From Cedecea davisae DSM 4568 (GTDB taxonomy: Bacteria; Pseudomonadota; Gammaproteobacteria; Enterobacterales; Enterobacteriaceae): a DNA stretch of 64,000 nucleotides. The notes beneath the pieces are model-generated. The model was not told where the DNA came from, ran no database searches, and was given only the letters and a program-made list of their open reading frames with translations. Made by a program: the position numbers and the translations under genes. The DNA lies in contig NZ_KE161030.1 of assembly GCF_000412335.2 (NCBI RefSeq), positions 406,014 to 470,013 on the forward strand. The letters are read 5' to 3'. Shown piece after piece: positions 27,848 to 36,955 of this stretch; within the stretch, counting starts at the first letter, position 1; each line of letters starts with the position of its first letter.

Positions 27848-29437
27848 ATGAAAGACGAGCGTTCAGATTTGAATAAATACATGCAGGGCGTAAACATCAG
27901 CCGCCGTTCATTTATCAACACTGCCGCCCTTATCGGGGCGGGCACCGCGTTGTCGCTCTCGCCGCTGGCCGGTTTCGCCGCAGAGGCTGCGCCAAAAAAA
28001 GGGGGCGTGCTAAAGCTTGGGATGTCGGGCGGCAATACCAGCGACTCGCTCGACCCTACGTTGTTTAGCGACTGGGTACCGCTTAACCAGGCCTATATGC
28101 TGATGAACGGCCTGGTGGAGATTGATGAAAATAACCAGGCTATACCCGAGCTGCTCGAAAGCTGGGAGGCGAAGCCGGGAGCGCAGGAGTGGACGTTTAA
28201 GGTTCGCTCCGGCGTCACCTTCCATAACGGCAAGATCCTGAGCGTGGAAGACATTCTCTATTCTATCAACCTGCACCGCGGCGACCAGTCGCGCAGCGCC
28301 ATTAAGACCCAGCTCGCCAGCATCAAAGAGCTGAAAAAGAGCGGCGATAACGAAATCAGTATCGTGCTGGACGGCGGCAACGCGGACCTGCCGTTCCTGC
28401 TGGCGGACTACCACCTCGTCGTGGTGCCGGACGGCTTTACCGACTGGAAGCATCCGATTGGGACAGGTGGCTTTGTCTTCGACCAATATCAGCCGGGCGT
28501 ACGCTCCTTCTTCAAGCGTAATCCTGATTACTGGAAACCGAATCGTGCGTTCGTGGATGCGGTGGAAGTGCTGGTCATCAACGATGCCACGGCACGAACC
28601 AACGCCCTGATTTCCGGCCAGGTACACGCTATCAACCGCGTTGACTTCAAAACCGTCGATTTCCTCAAACGCAGCCCGGCGCTGAATATCGTGCGTTCTT
28701 CGGGCGGCCAACACTTCACTTTCCTGATGGATTGCCGCGTTGCGCCGTTTAACAACAACGATGTGCGCATGGCGATTAAGTACGGCATCGATCGCGAAAA
28801 GCTGCTGGCCACCGTGCTGCGTGGCTATGGCGCGCTGGGCAACGATCATCCGATCCCGAAAACCGATCGCTTCTTTAATAAGAGCCTCGCGCAGCGCGCC
28901 TACGATCCGGATAAAGCGAAGTTCTATCTGCAAAAAGCCGGGCTTAGCACCTTGCCGCTGGAGCTTTCTTCCTCGGACGCCGCCTTTGCCGGAGCGCTGG
29001 ATGCCGCGGCCCTGTTCCAGAGCGAGGCCTCTGCCGCCGGGATCCAGGTGAACATCAAACGGCAGCCCGCCGACAGCTACTGGGATGATGTCTGGATGAA
29101 AGCGCCGTTCAGCATGGGCTATTGGGGAGGCCGCCCGACGGCGGACCAGATGTTCTCCACCGCCTGGCAGTCCACGGCGAAATGGAATGACTCCCACTGG
29201 AAGAATGAGAAATTCGACAGCCTGCTGCTCCAGGCTCGTTCGCTGCTCGATGACCAGAAACGAGCGGAAATCTATGGCGAATTGCAGACTATTGCCCACG
29301 ACGACGGTGGCGCAATGATCCCGCTATTTGGCGACTATCTGGACGCCGCCAGCAAGAAAGTCGGCGGGGTGAAGCCGCACCCGCTGTTCAACTTTATGGG
29401 TGGCCGTCTGGCTGAACGCGTCTGGCTGGAGTCGTAA
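27848..29437 (+). CDS. ABC transporter substrate-binding protein (peptide type, Tat signal)
   Basis: Family 5 (OppA/DppA-like) extracytoplasmic binding protein of 529 residues. The leader carries a twin-arginine motif SRRSF (18-22), a weakly hydrophobic stretch and FAAEA, so it should be exported folded by Tat, unlike most enterobacterial DppA/OppA proteins. The mature part begins KKGGVLKLG and includes the FKVRSGVTFHNGK motif and PIGTGGF, both family 5 hallmarks. A GGAG site lies eight bases before the ATG. It starts a five-gene coupled operon with two permeases, an ATPase and an S15 hydrolase. The ligand (peptide or acyl-amide) is unknown. Confidence 0.88.
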   Translation: MKDERSDLNKYMQGVNISRRSFINTAALIGAGTALSLSPLAGFAAEAAPKKGGVLKLGMSGGNTSDSLDPTLFSDWVPLNQAYMLMNGLVEIDENNQAIPELLESWEAKPGAQEWTFKVRSGVTFHNGKILSVEDILYSINLHRGDQSRSAIKTQLASIKELKKSGDNEISIVLDGGNADLPFLLADYHLVVVPDGFTDWKHPIGTGGFVFDQYQPGVRSFFKRNPDYWKPNRAFVDAVEVLVINDATARTNALISGQVHAINRVDFKTVDFLKRSPALNIVRSSGGQHFTFLMDCRVAPFNNNDVRMAIKYGIDREKLLATVLRGYGALGNDHPIPKTDRFFNKSLAQRAYDPDKAKFYLQKAGLSTLPLELSSSDAAFAGALDAAALFQSEASAAGIQVNIKRQPADSYWDDVWMKAPFSMGYWGGRPTADQMFSTAWQSTAKWNDSHWKNEKFDSLLLQARSLLDDQKRAEIYGELQTIAHDDGGAMIPLFGDYLDAASKKVGGVKPHPLFNFMGGRLAERVWLES

Positions 29438-30384
29438 TGAAAAAACAGATCCTTCATCGCCTGCTGCTGGGCATTCTTACGCTGTGGCTGGTCTCGGTAC
29501 TGATTTTTGTTGGCACCGAGCTGCTGCCGGGAGACGTGGCCAGCGCGATCCTTGGTCAAAACGGCACGCCTGAAACCATTGCCGCGCTGCGCCTGCAGCT
29601 CGGGCTCGATCAGCCAGCCGTCTACCGCTACCTGCACTGGTTTTCCGGCGTGCTGCACGGGGATTTGGGCAATTCGCTTACCAATAATCAACCGATTGGC
29701 GCCGAGCTGCTGCCCCGGCTGGCAAATACGCTGTTCCTTGCCGCCTATGCCGCGCTGATTGCTATTCCGCTGGCCGTAATGCTGGGCATTGCTTCTGCGG
29801 TATGGCGTGGCTCCTGGTTTGACCGCCTGGCAAACACGCTGACGCTGCTGAGTATATCGGTGCCGGAGTTTTTCGTCGGCTACGTGCTGGTTATCTTCTT
29901 TGCTATTCGCCTCGCCTGGTTTCCGAGCCTCGCGCTGGTCGACCCCGATGCCAGCCTGGGGGATCGTCTCTATGCCTGCACTTTGCCGATGCTGACGCTG
30001 GTGCTGGTCGTGCTGGCGCATATGCTGCGCATGACCCGGGCCTCGGTAGGAGCAGTGATGTCCAGCAGCTATATCGAAACGGCGCTGCTGAAAGGGCTAT
30101 CCCGCTGGCGCATCGTGCTGGGTCACGCGCTGCCCAACGCGCTGGCGCCGATCATCAACGTTATCGCCTTTAACCTCGCCTACCTGGTGGTGGGCGTGAT
30201 TCTGGTGGAAGTGGTGTTTGTCTATCCGGGCATTGGTCAACTGATGGTGGACGCGGTGACTAAACGTGATTTGCCGGTGGTGCAGGCGTGCGGGCTGCTG
30301 TTTGGTGGAACCTACATCCTGCTGAATACCACCGCAGATTTGCTGGCTATTTGGTTTAACCCACGACTGCGGCATGCGAGGTAA
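29437..30384 (+). CDS. Peptide-type ABC transporter permease, DppB-like
   Basis: Inner-membrane permease of 315 residues with six predicted transmembrane helices, including an N-terminal one (about 10-30). The EAA loop is SYIETALLKGLSRWRIVLGHALPNA, split here as SYIETALLKGLSRWR then IVLGHALPNA; it docks with the ATPase. Its ATG shares one base with the upstream stop (TAATG), so it is translationally coupled. The DppB/GsiC-type family call is secure. Confidence 0.9.
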   Translation: MKKQILHRLLLGILTLWLVSVLIFVGTELLPGDVASAILGQNGTPETIAALRLQLGLDQPAVYRYLHWFSGVLHGDLGNSLTNNQPIGAELLPRLANTLFLAAYAALIAIPLAVMLGIASAVWRGSWFDRLANTLTLLSISVPEFFVGYVLVIFFAIRLAWFPSLALVDPDASLGDRLYACTLPMLTLVLVVLAHMLRMTRASVGAVMSSSYIETALLKGLSRWRIVLGHALPNALAPIINVIAFNLAYLVVGVILVEVVFVYPGIGQLMVDAVTKRDLPVVQACGLLFGGTYILLNTTADLLAIWFNPRLRHAR

Positions 30385-30387
30385 GTC

Positions 30388-31218
30388 ATGAACAAGATAA
30401 AAATTCGCACGGTGCCGCTGTCGGCGATGCTGGGGATGGCAATTATTGCCGTCAATCTGATAGCCGCGCTTTTTGCGCCCTGGCTTGCTCCACACAGCGA
30501 AACCGCACAGGTTGGCGATATCTGGATGCTGCCATCCGGTGCGCTGCCGTTCGGCACCGACAGCCTCGGGCGCGATATGCTTTCGCGTATTTTGTATGGC
30601 GCTCGCACCACTATCGCTATTGCGCTGTCGATTACCGCCATCTCCTTTGTACTCGGGATTATCACCGGGTTTACCGCCGCTATTTATGGCCGCTGGGTGG
30701 ATGTGGTCCTGACGCGCATTGTCGATACGCTGATGTCGATTCCGGTTCTGATCCTGGCCTTGATTGTGCTGTCGGTACTTGGAACCTCAATCCCTGTTTT
30801 GGTCGGCACTATTGCTTTGCTGGACGCCACGCGTGTGTTCCGGCTTGCGCGCCTCGTCGCTCAGGGGATTGTTTGCCTTGAGTATGTTGAGGCCGCTCGT
30901 CTGCGCGGGGAAGGTCTTTGGTGGATCGTGCGTAAAGAGTTTTTACCTAACGCTATGCCGCCGTTGCTGGCGGAGTTTGGCATGCGTTTTTGCTTCACCT
31001 TCCTGTTTATTGCCGGACTGAGCTTCCTTGGGCTGGGCATTCAGCCGCCGTGGGCGGACTGGGGCAGCATGGTGCGCGACAACGCCCAGGCGATTAACTT
31101 CGGGCAGCTGGCACCGCTTTACCCGGCTGCGGCCATCGCCCTTCTGACGATTGGCGTCAATCTGGTGGTCGACTGGCTGCTGGCGCGTAATAACCTTTCG
31201 CTGGGGGAAGAGAGATGA
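30388..31218 (+). CDS. Peptide-type ABC transporter permease, DppC-like
   Basis: Second permease of the importer, 276 residues, with an N-terminal transmembrane helix, a short periplasmic loop (HSETAQVGDIWMLPSG) and five further helices. It contains the family GTDSLGRDMLSR motif and the EAA loop EYVEAARLRGEGLWWI then VRKEFLPNAMPP. It lies three bases after its partner and overlaps the ATPase start by ATGA. Confidence 0.9.
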   Translation: MNKIKIRTVPLSAMLGMAIIAVNLIAALFAPWLAPHSETAQVGDIWMLPSGALPFGTDSLGRDMLSRILYGARTTIAIALSITAISFVLGIITGFTAAIYGRWVDVVLTRIVDTLMSIPVLILALIVLSVLGTSIPVLVGTIALLDATRVFRLARLVAQGIVCLEYVEAARLRGEGLWWIVRKEFLPNAMPPLLAEFGMRFCFTFLFIAGLSFLGLGIQPPWADWGSMVRDNAQAINFGQLAPLYPAAAIALLTIGVNLVVDWLLARNNLSLGEER

Positions 31219-32837
31219 CACAACCGATTTTACAGATGCGCGATTTACGCATCGACACTGAACAGGGGCTGCCGCTGGTTAAAGGCATTTCTCTTACCCT
31301 GATGCCGGGCGAAGTGCTGGGGCTGATTGGCGAGTCCGGCGCGGGCAAATCGACCATCGGGCTTGCGGCTCTTGGCTATGCTCGTCCGGGCTGCCGTATT
31401 GCAGGCGGCGAAGTGCTGATTGCCGGGCAGGATATTGTGCGCCTCTCGGGCAAGGAGAAGCGTGAAATTCGCGGCAGGCGCGTGGCCTATGTTGCCCAGA
31501 GCGCGGCGGCGGCCTTTAACCCGGCGCTGACTATCGGCAAGCAGGTTTGCGAGGGGCCGATTCGCCACGGGCTGATGAGCAGTGAGGAGGCGCAGGCGTG
31601 GGCGGTAACCTTGTTTCGGGCGCTGGACTTGCCCGAGCCTGAAACTATCGGCCAGCGCTACCCGCACCAGCTTTCCGGCGGCCAGCTTCAGCGTGCAATG
31701 GCGGCGATGGCAATGTCCTGCAGGCCGGACGTGCTGGTGCTGGATGAGCCAACAACGGCGCTGGACGTGACCACTCAAATAGAAGTGCTGGTGATGCTGC
31801 GCAAGCTGGTCAGAGAGTTTAATACCGCCGCGCTGTATATCACCCACGACCTCGCCGTTGTGGCGCAGATTGCCGACCGCATTATGGTGCTGAGGCAGGG
31901 GAGCGAAGTGGAAAGCGGCAGCACTGCCGATATTCTTCAACATCCCAAAGAAAGCTATACCCAGCGGCTGGTGTCCGAGCGGGCGCATGCGCTAACGCCG
32001 GTACACGCTGAGAATCGGCCCCAGGGTAAATTGCTAAGCATTGATAACCTGTCCACCGGCTATAACGGAAAAACCGTAGTGCGCGGCGTTTCGTTGACTA
32101 TTTCTAAAGGGGAGACGCTGGCCATTATCGGCGAGTCCGGCAGCGGAAAGAGCACGCTGGCTCGCGCTTTATGCGGCCTGCTGACCGATACGCAAGGAGC
32201 GGTGACTTTTGCCGACAAGGCGCTGGCCAACCGCTATCAGCAGCGTGATAAAGAGACGCTGCGGCGGATCCAGATGATCTATCAACTGCCCGATGTCGCG
32301 CTTAACCCACGCCAGACGGTGCTTGAGGCAATTGGTCGGCCGGTCGCTTTCTATTTTGGCCTGGATAAGCAGCAGGTTCGCGCCCGCGTTGCAGAGCTGC
32401 TGAAGTTGACCGAGCTGCCTGATTACCTGATCGATCGTTACCCCGGCTCGCTTTCCGGCGGGCAAAAGCAGCGCGTCTGCATTGCGCGAGCGCTGGCCGC
32501 ACAGCCTGATTTGATTATTTGCGATGAAGCCACTTCGGCGCTCGATCCTTTAGTGGCGGAAGAGGTGCTCAAGCTATTGCGCCATTTGCAGGAACAACTT
32601 GGGCTGTCGTATCTGTTTATCACCCACGATCTCAGCACCGTAAAACGCATCGCCCAGCAGGTGGCGGTGATGTACCAGGGCAACGTTGTTGCGCAGGGGC
32701 CGACCGAACAGGTATTCAGCGCGCCGATGCACAGCTATACCGAAAAACTGCTGACTTCCGTTCCGGAAATGCGCCCGTCCTGGCTGGATGAGGTGCTGGG
32801 TCAGCGCCAGTTAAATGCGATGGCAGGAGCCTCATGA
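31215..32837 (+). CDS. Fused double ATPase of peptide ABC transporter (DppD-DppF type)
   Basis: Two complete ABC ATPase domains in one 540-residue chain, like GsiA. Half 1 has Walker A GESGAGKS (39-46), signature LSGGQLQR and Walker B VLVLDEPTTALD. Half 2 has Walker A GESGSGKS (306-313), signature LSGGQKQR and Walker B LIICDEATSALD. Both have switch histidines (YITHDLA and FITHDLS), so both look active. The short oligopeptide-type C-terminal extensions lack the Cys cluster of Fe-S OppD forms. It overlaps both neighbours by ATGA. Confidence 0.92.
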   Translation: MTQPILQMRDLRIDTEQGLPLVKGISLTLMPGEVLGLIGESGAGKSTIGLAALGYARPGCRIAGGEVLIAGQDIVRLSGKEKREIRGRRVAYVAQSAAAAFNPALTIGKQVCEGPIRHGLMSSEEAQAWAVTLFRALDLPEPETIGQRYPHQLSGGQLQRAMAAMAMSCRPDVLVLDEPTTALDVTTQIEVLVMLRKLVREFNTAALYITHDLAVVAQIADRIMVLRQGSEVESGSTADILQHPKESYTQRLVSERAHALTPVHAENRPQGKLLSIDNLSTGYNGKTVVRGVSLTISKGETLAIIGESGSGKSTLARALCGLLTDTQGAVTFADKALANRYQQRDKETLRRIQMIYQLPDVALNPRQTVLEAIGRPVAFYFGLDKQQVRARVAELLKLTELPDYLIDRYPGSLSGGQKQRVCIARALAAQPDLIICDEATSALDPLVAEEVLKLLRHLQEQLGLSYLFITHDLSTVKRIAQQVAVMYQGNVVAQGPTEQVFSAPMHSYTEKLLTSVPEMRPSWLDEVLGQRQLNAMAGAS

Positions 32838-34855
32838 AAACACTCATCACGCAATTTCCCCACAGCGTCAGCGTGACCGAACACCTGTGGATCGTCCTGA
32901 AAGACGGCACTCGCCTGGCGGCCCGAATGTGGCTGCCCTTGTCGGCTGCGCAGCACCCTGTTCCCGCAATTCTTGAATACATTCCCTACCGTAAGCGGGA
33001 CGGTACGCGCACCCGAGACGAACCGATGCACGGCTATTTTGCCGGTCACGGTTATGCCGTTCTGCGCGTGGACATGCGCGGGAGCGGAGATTCCGACGGG
33101 CTGCTCGCCGACGAATATCTGCTACAGGAACATGAAGATGCGCTGGAGGTCATTGACTGGATCAGCCGTCAGGGCTGGTGCAACGGTTCGGTCGGCATGA
33201 TGGGCAAATCCTGGGGGGGCTTTAACTGCCTGCAGCTGGCGGCCCGGCGTCCACCGGCGCTGAAAGCGATTATTACCGTCTGCTCGACGGACGACCGTTA
33301 CAACGACGATATTCACTATAAAGGCGGCTGCCTGCTGAACGACAATCTGTGGTGGGGCGGGATTATGCTGGCCTATCAGAGTCGCCCGCAGGATCCGCAG
33401 CTGGTGGGGGATGGCTGGTACAAAGAGTGGCTGAATCGCCTGGAGAATATGCCCTTTTTCCCGGCGCTGTGGATGGAGCATCCGCTGAAAGATGCCTACT
33501 GGGAGCACGGCTCCGTGGGTGAAGACTGGCAGGCTATTACCTGCCCGGTTATGGCGGTGGGCGGCTGGGCGGACTCTTATAGCAACGCCGTCTTCCGCCT
33601 GATGGATAATCTCGACGTACCGCGTAAGGCAATCCTCGGCCCATGGGCGCACATCTACCCGCAGGACGGCACGCCGGAACCGGCGATAGGCTTTCTGCAG
33701 GAGGCGGTGAGCTGGTGGGATCGCTGGCTGAAGCAGGTGGACAATGACGCTCTCGAAGGGCCGCGCGTGCAGGCGTGGCTGAACGATAGCCAGCGTCCAG
33801 ACTCTCAGCGTCCAAAAGCCTTTGGCGAGTGGATCGCTATCGACGGCGATACCGATGAAGTCACGCAGCCTCAGAGCTGGCATTTGCATCCCGGCGGGCT
33901 GGAGACGGAGCCATTAGCCGGGGAATACCTGCGGTCTGTCTGTAGCGTGCAAAACCACGGCCTGCTGGCGGGGGAGTGGATGGGCGCTGGTGTGTTAGGG
34001 GAAAGCCCGAGCGATCAGCGGATGGACGAAGGCATGGCCGAATGCTTCGACAGCGAGCCGCTGGGCGAGAGCCTGACGATTTACGGCTTCCCGCAGTTCA
34101 GCATTACGCTTTCCAGCGATAAACCCGCGGCCATGCTCTACGTGCGGCTTTCTGACGTAGCGCCGGACGGGGCATCGACACGCGTAAGCCACGGCTGGGT
34201 GAATCTCAGCCACCTCCAGGGGCAGCATCAGAATGTGCCGTTGACGCCGGGGGAAAAAGTTAGCGTACCGGTGCAGTTGGACGGCATTGCGTGGCGCTTT
34301 GCGGCCGGGCATCGGCTGCGCGTTTCGCTGGCGACAACCTTCTGGCCTATGATCTGGCCGATGGCGGAGGTTGCTACGCTCGATGTTGATTTGGCAAGCA
34401 GCAGGCTGCTGCTGCCGGTATGTCGGCAGGTCGTGCCCTGCGCCGGGCCGAACCCGCAGCCTGAAACTGCCGCCAATACGCCTTTAACGATTCTATCGCC
34501 GGGGAGGGTCGAGCGGGGACTGCGTTATGACGTGGTCAACGATAGCTGGCAAAGTATTACCGAGGGCGTGGGCGGCGTGTTCGGGGAAGGGGTTTACCGC
34601 TTTGACGATATTGATACCACCGTCGATCATAGCCTGCGCCGCCAGTTGACCGTTAATAATCAGGACCCGCTGTCAGCCCATTATTTGTTGACGCAAAGCA
34701 TGAAGATTGGCCGGGAAGGCTGGTGGACGGAGACGGATATCGTGCTGGAGATGCGCAGTGACCTGACGCATTTTATCGTCAGCGGAGAGATGACGGTGCG
34801 GCATAACGGCGAGAAAGTATTTACCCGAGACTGGGCGCAGCGTATCGCGCGCTAG
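32834..34855 (+). CDS. CocE/NonD-family serine hydrolase (S15 X-Pro dipeptidyl-peptidase type)
   Basis: 673-residue alpha/beta hydrolase of the S15/CocE family, whose members include X-Pro dipeptidyl peptidases, cocaine esterase and beta-lactam/amide acylases. The triad is visible: nucleophile Ser126 in GKSWGG, Asp247 in GGWADSYSNA, and His273 in GPWAHIYP. The oxyanion region is GWCNGSVGMM. The C-terminal jelly-roll (from about 400) contains RLRVSLATTFWPMIWP. No signal peptide is seen, so it should act in the cytosol on what the coupled importer brings in. It overlaps the ATPase gene by ATGA and ends the operon. Substrate not determined. Confidence 0.88.
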   Translation: MKTLITQFPHSVSVTEHLWIVLKDGTRLAARMWLPLSAAQHPVPAILEYIPYRKRDGTRTRDEPMHGYFAGHGYAVLRVDMRGSGDSDGLLADEYLLQEHEDALEVIDWISRQGWCNGSVGMMGKSWGGFNCLQLAARRPPALKAIITVCSTDDRYNDDIHYKGGCLLNDNLWWGGIMLAYQSRPQDPQLVGDGWYKEWLNRLENMPFFPALWMEHPLKDAYWEHGSVGEDWQAITCPVMAVGGWADSYSNAVFRLMDNLDVPRKAILGPWAHIYPQDGTPEPAIGFLQEAVSWWDRWLKQVDNDALEGPRVQAWLNDSQRPDSQRPKAFGEWIAIDGDTDEVTQPQSWHLHPGGLETEPLAGEYLRSVCSVQNHGLLAGEWMGAGVLGESPSDQRMDEGMAECFDSEPLGESLTIYGFPQFSITLSSDKPAAMLYVRLSDVAPDGASTRVSHGWVNLSHLQGQHQNVPLTPGEKVSVPVQLDGIAWRFAAGHRLRVSLATTFWPMIWPMAEVATLDVDLASSRLLLPVCRQVVPCAGPNPQPETAANTPLTILSPGRVERGLRYDVVNDSWQSITEGVGGVFGEGVYRFDDIDTTVDHSLRRQLTVNNQDPLSAHYLLTQSMKIGREGWWTETDIVLEMRSDLTHFIVSGEMTVRHNGEKVFTRDWAQRIAR

Positions 34856-34869
34856 GATTTCGGGCATAA

Positions 34870-34897
34870 AAAAGGGCCGGCGAATGCCGGCCCTTTT
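34870..34897. terminator. Bidirectional terminator hydrolase/arcA
   Basis: AAAAGGGCCGGC/GCCGGCCCTTTT is a perfect 12-bp stem with a 4-base loop. It has T-runs on both strands and lies between the convergent hydrolase gene and arcA. Confidence 0.88.
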
Positions 34898-34913
34898 CCG
34901 TGATTTTTACTGC

Positions 34914-35630
34914 TTATTCCTGCAGATCGCCGCAGAAACGGTAACCTTCGCCGTGGATAGTGGCGATGATTTCCGGCGTATCCGGCGTGGATTCGAAGTG
35001 CTTACGAATACGGCGGATAGTCACGTCTACGGTACGGTCATGCGGCTTCAGCTCGCGACCGGTCATTTTCTTCAGCAGTTCAGCACGAGACTGAATTTTG
35101 CCCGGGTTTTCGCAGAAGTGCAGCATCGCGCGGAATTCACTGCGCGGCAGCTTGTACTGCTCGCCGTTAGGGCTAACCAGAGAGCGGCTGTTGATGTCCA
35201 GCTCCCAGCCGTTGAATTTATAGCTTTCAACGGAGCGACGCTCTTCGCTGATGGCCCCTAAATTCATAGTGCGTGACAGCAGGTTGCGTGCACGAATGGT
35301 CAGCTCACGCGGGTTGAACGGCTTGGTGATGTAATCATCCGCGCCAATTTCAAGACCGAGGATCTTGTCCACTTCGTTATCACGGCCCGTCAGGAACATC
35401 AGCGCCACGTTGGCTTGCTCGCGGAGTTCACGCGCCAGCAGCAGGCCGTTTTTACCCGGCAGGTTGATGTCCATAATCACGAGGTTAATGTCATTATCCG
35501 CGAGGATTTGATGCATCTCGGCGCCATCGGTCGCTTCAAAGACATCATAGCCTTCCGCTTCAAAAATGCTTTTTAACGTGTTGCGTGTTACTAATTCGTC
35601 TTCGACGATAAGAATGTGCGGGGTCTGCAT
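34914..35630 (-). CDS. arcA: Aerobic respiration control response regulator ArcA
   Basis: OmpR-type response regulator of 238 residues, the E. coli length, that represses aerobic genes when phosphorylated by ArcB. The receiver domain has the acidic pocket VEDE, the phospho-acceptor Asp54 in IMDINLPG and the lysine of ITKPFNP. The winged-helix domain (about 135-234) ends [17 protein letters not shown]. It is almost invariant compared with E. coli. Its leader is probably long (about 240 bases), with an FNR site at 35909-35922. Confidence 0.98.
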   Translation of the reverse strand: MQTPHILIVEDELVTRNTLKSIFEAEGYDVFEATDGAEMHQILADNDINLVIMDINLPGKNGLLLARELREQANVALMFLTGRDNEVDKILGLEIGADDYITKPFNPRELTIRARNLLSRTMNLGAISEERRSVESYKFNGWELDINSRSLVSPNGEQYKLPRSEFRAMLHFCENPGKIQSRAELLKKMTGRELKPHDRTVDVTIRRIRKHFESTPDTPEIIATIHGEGYRFCGDLQE

Positions 35631-35726
35631 GTTTGCTACCTAAAATTGCCAACTAAATCGAAACAGGAAGTACAAAAGTCCCTGACCTGCCTGTTACATG
35701 CCATAAATTAACATGCCGGGCTTAAC

Positions 35727-35867
35727 ATGACTAAAGTACGTAATTGCGTTCTTGATGCACTTTCCATCAACGTCAACAACATCATTAGCTTGGTCGTGGG
35801 TACGCTCCCTTTGGACCCGACGGTGTCAAAAACGGTTGTTATCCTAACCATTTTAACAGCAACATAA
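35727..35867 (+). CDS. yjjY: Small ORF YjjY, antisense to the arcA leader
   Basis: 46 codons beginning MTKVRNCVLDALSIN and ending VVILTILTAT, matching E. coli YjjY almost residue for residue. The function is unknown. It lies on the opposite strand to the inferred arcA 5' leader, so its conservation could come from the leader rather than from a peptide. The C-terminus is Ile/Leu/Thr-rich, reminiscent of a leader peptide, but no attenuator follows. There is no clear ribosome site before the ATG (CCGGGCTTAAC). Confidence 0.6.
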   Translation: MTKVRNCVLDALSINVNNIISLVVGTLPLDPTVSKTVVILTILTAT

Positions 35868-35908
35868 CAGGCTGGAGCGCCTTAGACACCTGATAAAACT
35901 GCGCTTCG

Positions 35909-35922
35909 TTGACATATATCAA
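35909..35922 (-). promoter_or_regulatory. FNR-binding site of the arcA promoter
   Basis: TTGAC-ATAT-ATCAA is a 9/10 match to the FNR consensus TTGAT-N4-ATCAA. E. coli arcA is FNR-activated. Placing this at -41.5 puts the arcA start near 35874, about 240 bases before the arcA start codon. The rest of the 35868-36268 gap is AT-rich promoter DNA for arcA and lasT with no ORF I can support. Confidence 0.72.
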
Positions 35923-36268
35923 TTTCAATTGTAGCACGTTAACAGTTTCATTAAATCATCGTAGCTCAATGCTAGCTTTTGTCACAACTTTTTAATAATC
36001 AAGATCGTAAAGGGTTAAAAAAAGTAGCGCAAATCATTCACCGCACTTTATCCTTCACGGAATGAAATAAACCATGCCAAACAAGTGGATATAGTGCGTT
36101 GCAGAGACGATTTTTAGCCATATAACTGAATAAAAGCATAAGTTTAAGTTATAAATCTAGCGAGCCTGTATTGATAATATATGTTGCAACAAAGTAAATT
36201 TGCGATGCGTATTATCAAATTTTGTGCATCACTTCTCACGTTTTTGCGGATTTTAGAAGAGAGTTCCT

Positions 36269-36955
36269 ATGCGTTTGCCAATTATCCTGGTTTCACCGGC
36301 CAGACCTGAGAACGTCGGGGCCGCCGCCCGGGCCATGAAAACTATGGGGTTTACCGAGTTGCGCATCGTTGCAAGCGATGCCCACCTGCAACCTGCGGCG
36401 CGTTGGGTTGCACACGGGGCGGGCGATATTCTTGACGGCGTGCAGCATTTTGCCACGCTGGCCGAAGCGCTGAGCGATGTTGATTTTACCGTTGCCACAA
36501 CCGCCAGAAGCCGCGCGAAGTTTCATTATTACGCGACTCCGCAACAGCTGCTGCCGCTGCTGGAGGAGAAGCGCCAGTGGGTGCAAACCACCGCACTGGT
36601 GTTTGGGCGCGAAGACTCAGGCCTGACCAACGAAGAACTGGAGTTGGCCGATGTATTAACCGGCGTGCCGATGGTGGCCGACTATCCTTCGCTTAATCTG
36701 GGCCAGGCCGTAATGGTCTACTGCTATCAGCTTTCAGCATTAATGCAGCTGCCCGCGGTGGAAACTGCCGGGATGGACGGTCAACAATTGAACGCTCTGC
36801 GCTTGCGTATTAGCGCGCTTTTGACTCGCCTTGATGTGGCCGATGACCAAAAATTAGCCGACTGGGTTCAACAGCGCCTGGGACTGCTTGAGCAGCGCGA
36901 CACCGCAATGTTGCATCGTTTGCTGCATGATATCGAAAAAAACATGACAGAATAA
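36269..36955 (+). CDS. lasT: TrmJ/SpoU-family RNA 2'-O-methyltransferase homologue LasT
   Basis: SPOUT-class (trefoil-knot) RNA methyltransferase-like protein of 228 residues, equal to E. coli LasT/YjtD. The SAM-knot motifs are present: ARPENVGAAARAMKTMG at the N-terminus, LVFGREDSGLTNEE, and YPSLNLGQAVMVYCYQ. The RNA target is not established for this orthologue. It is preceded by AGAGAG (ribosome site). Confidence 0.93.
   Translation: MRLPIILVSPARPENVGAAARAMKTMGFTELRIVASDAHLQPAARWVAHGAGDILDGVQHFATLAEALSDVDFTVATTARSRAKFHYYATPQQLLPLLEEKRQWVQTTALVFGREDSGLTNEELELADVLTGVPMVADYPSLNLGQAVMVYCYQLSALMQLPAVETAGMDGQQLNALRLRISALLTRLDVADDQKLADWVQQRLGLLEQRDTAMLHRLLHDIEKNMTE

Noticed and set aside
28010-29299. 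429-codon open frame antisense to the binding-protein gene
   Set aside because: No recognisable domain, no ribosome site and complete overlap with a strong family 5 protein.
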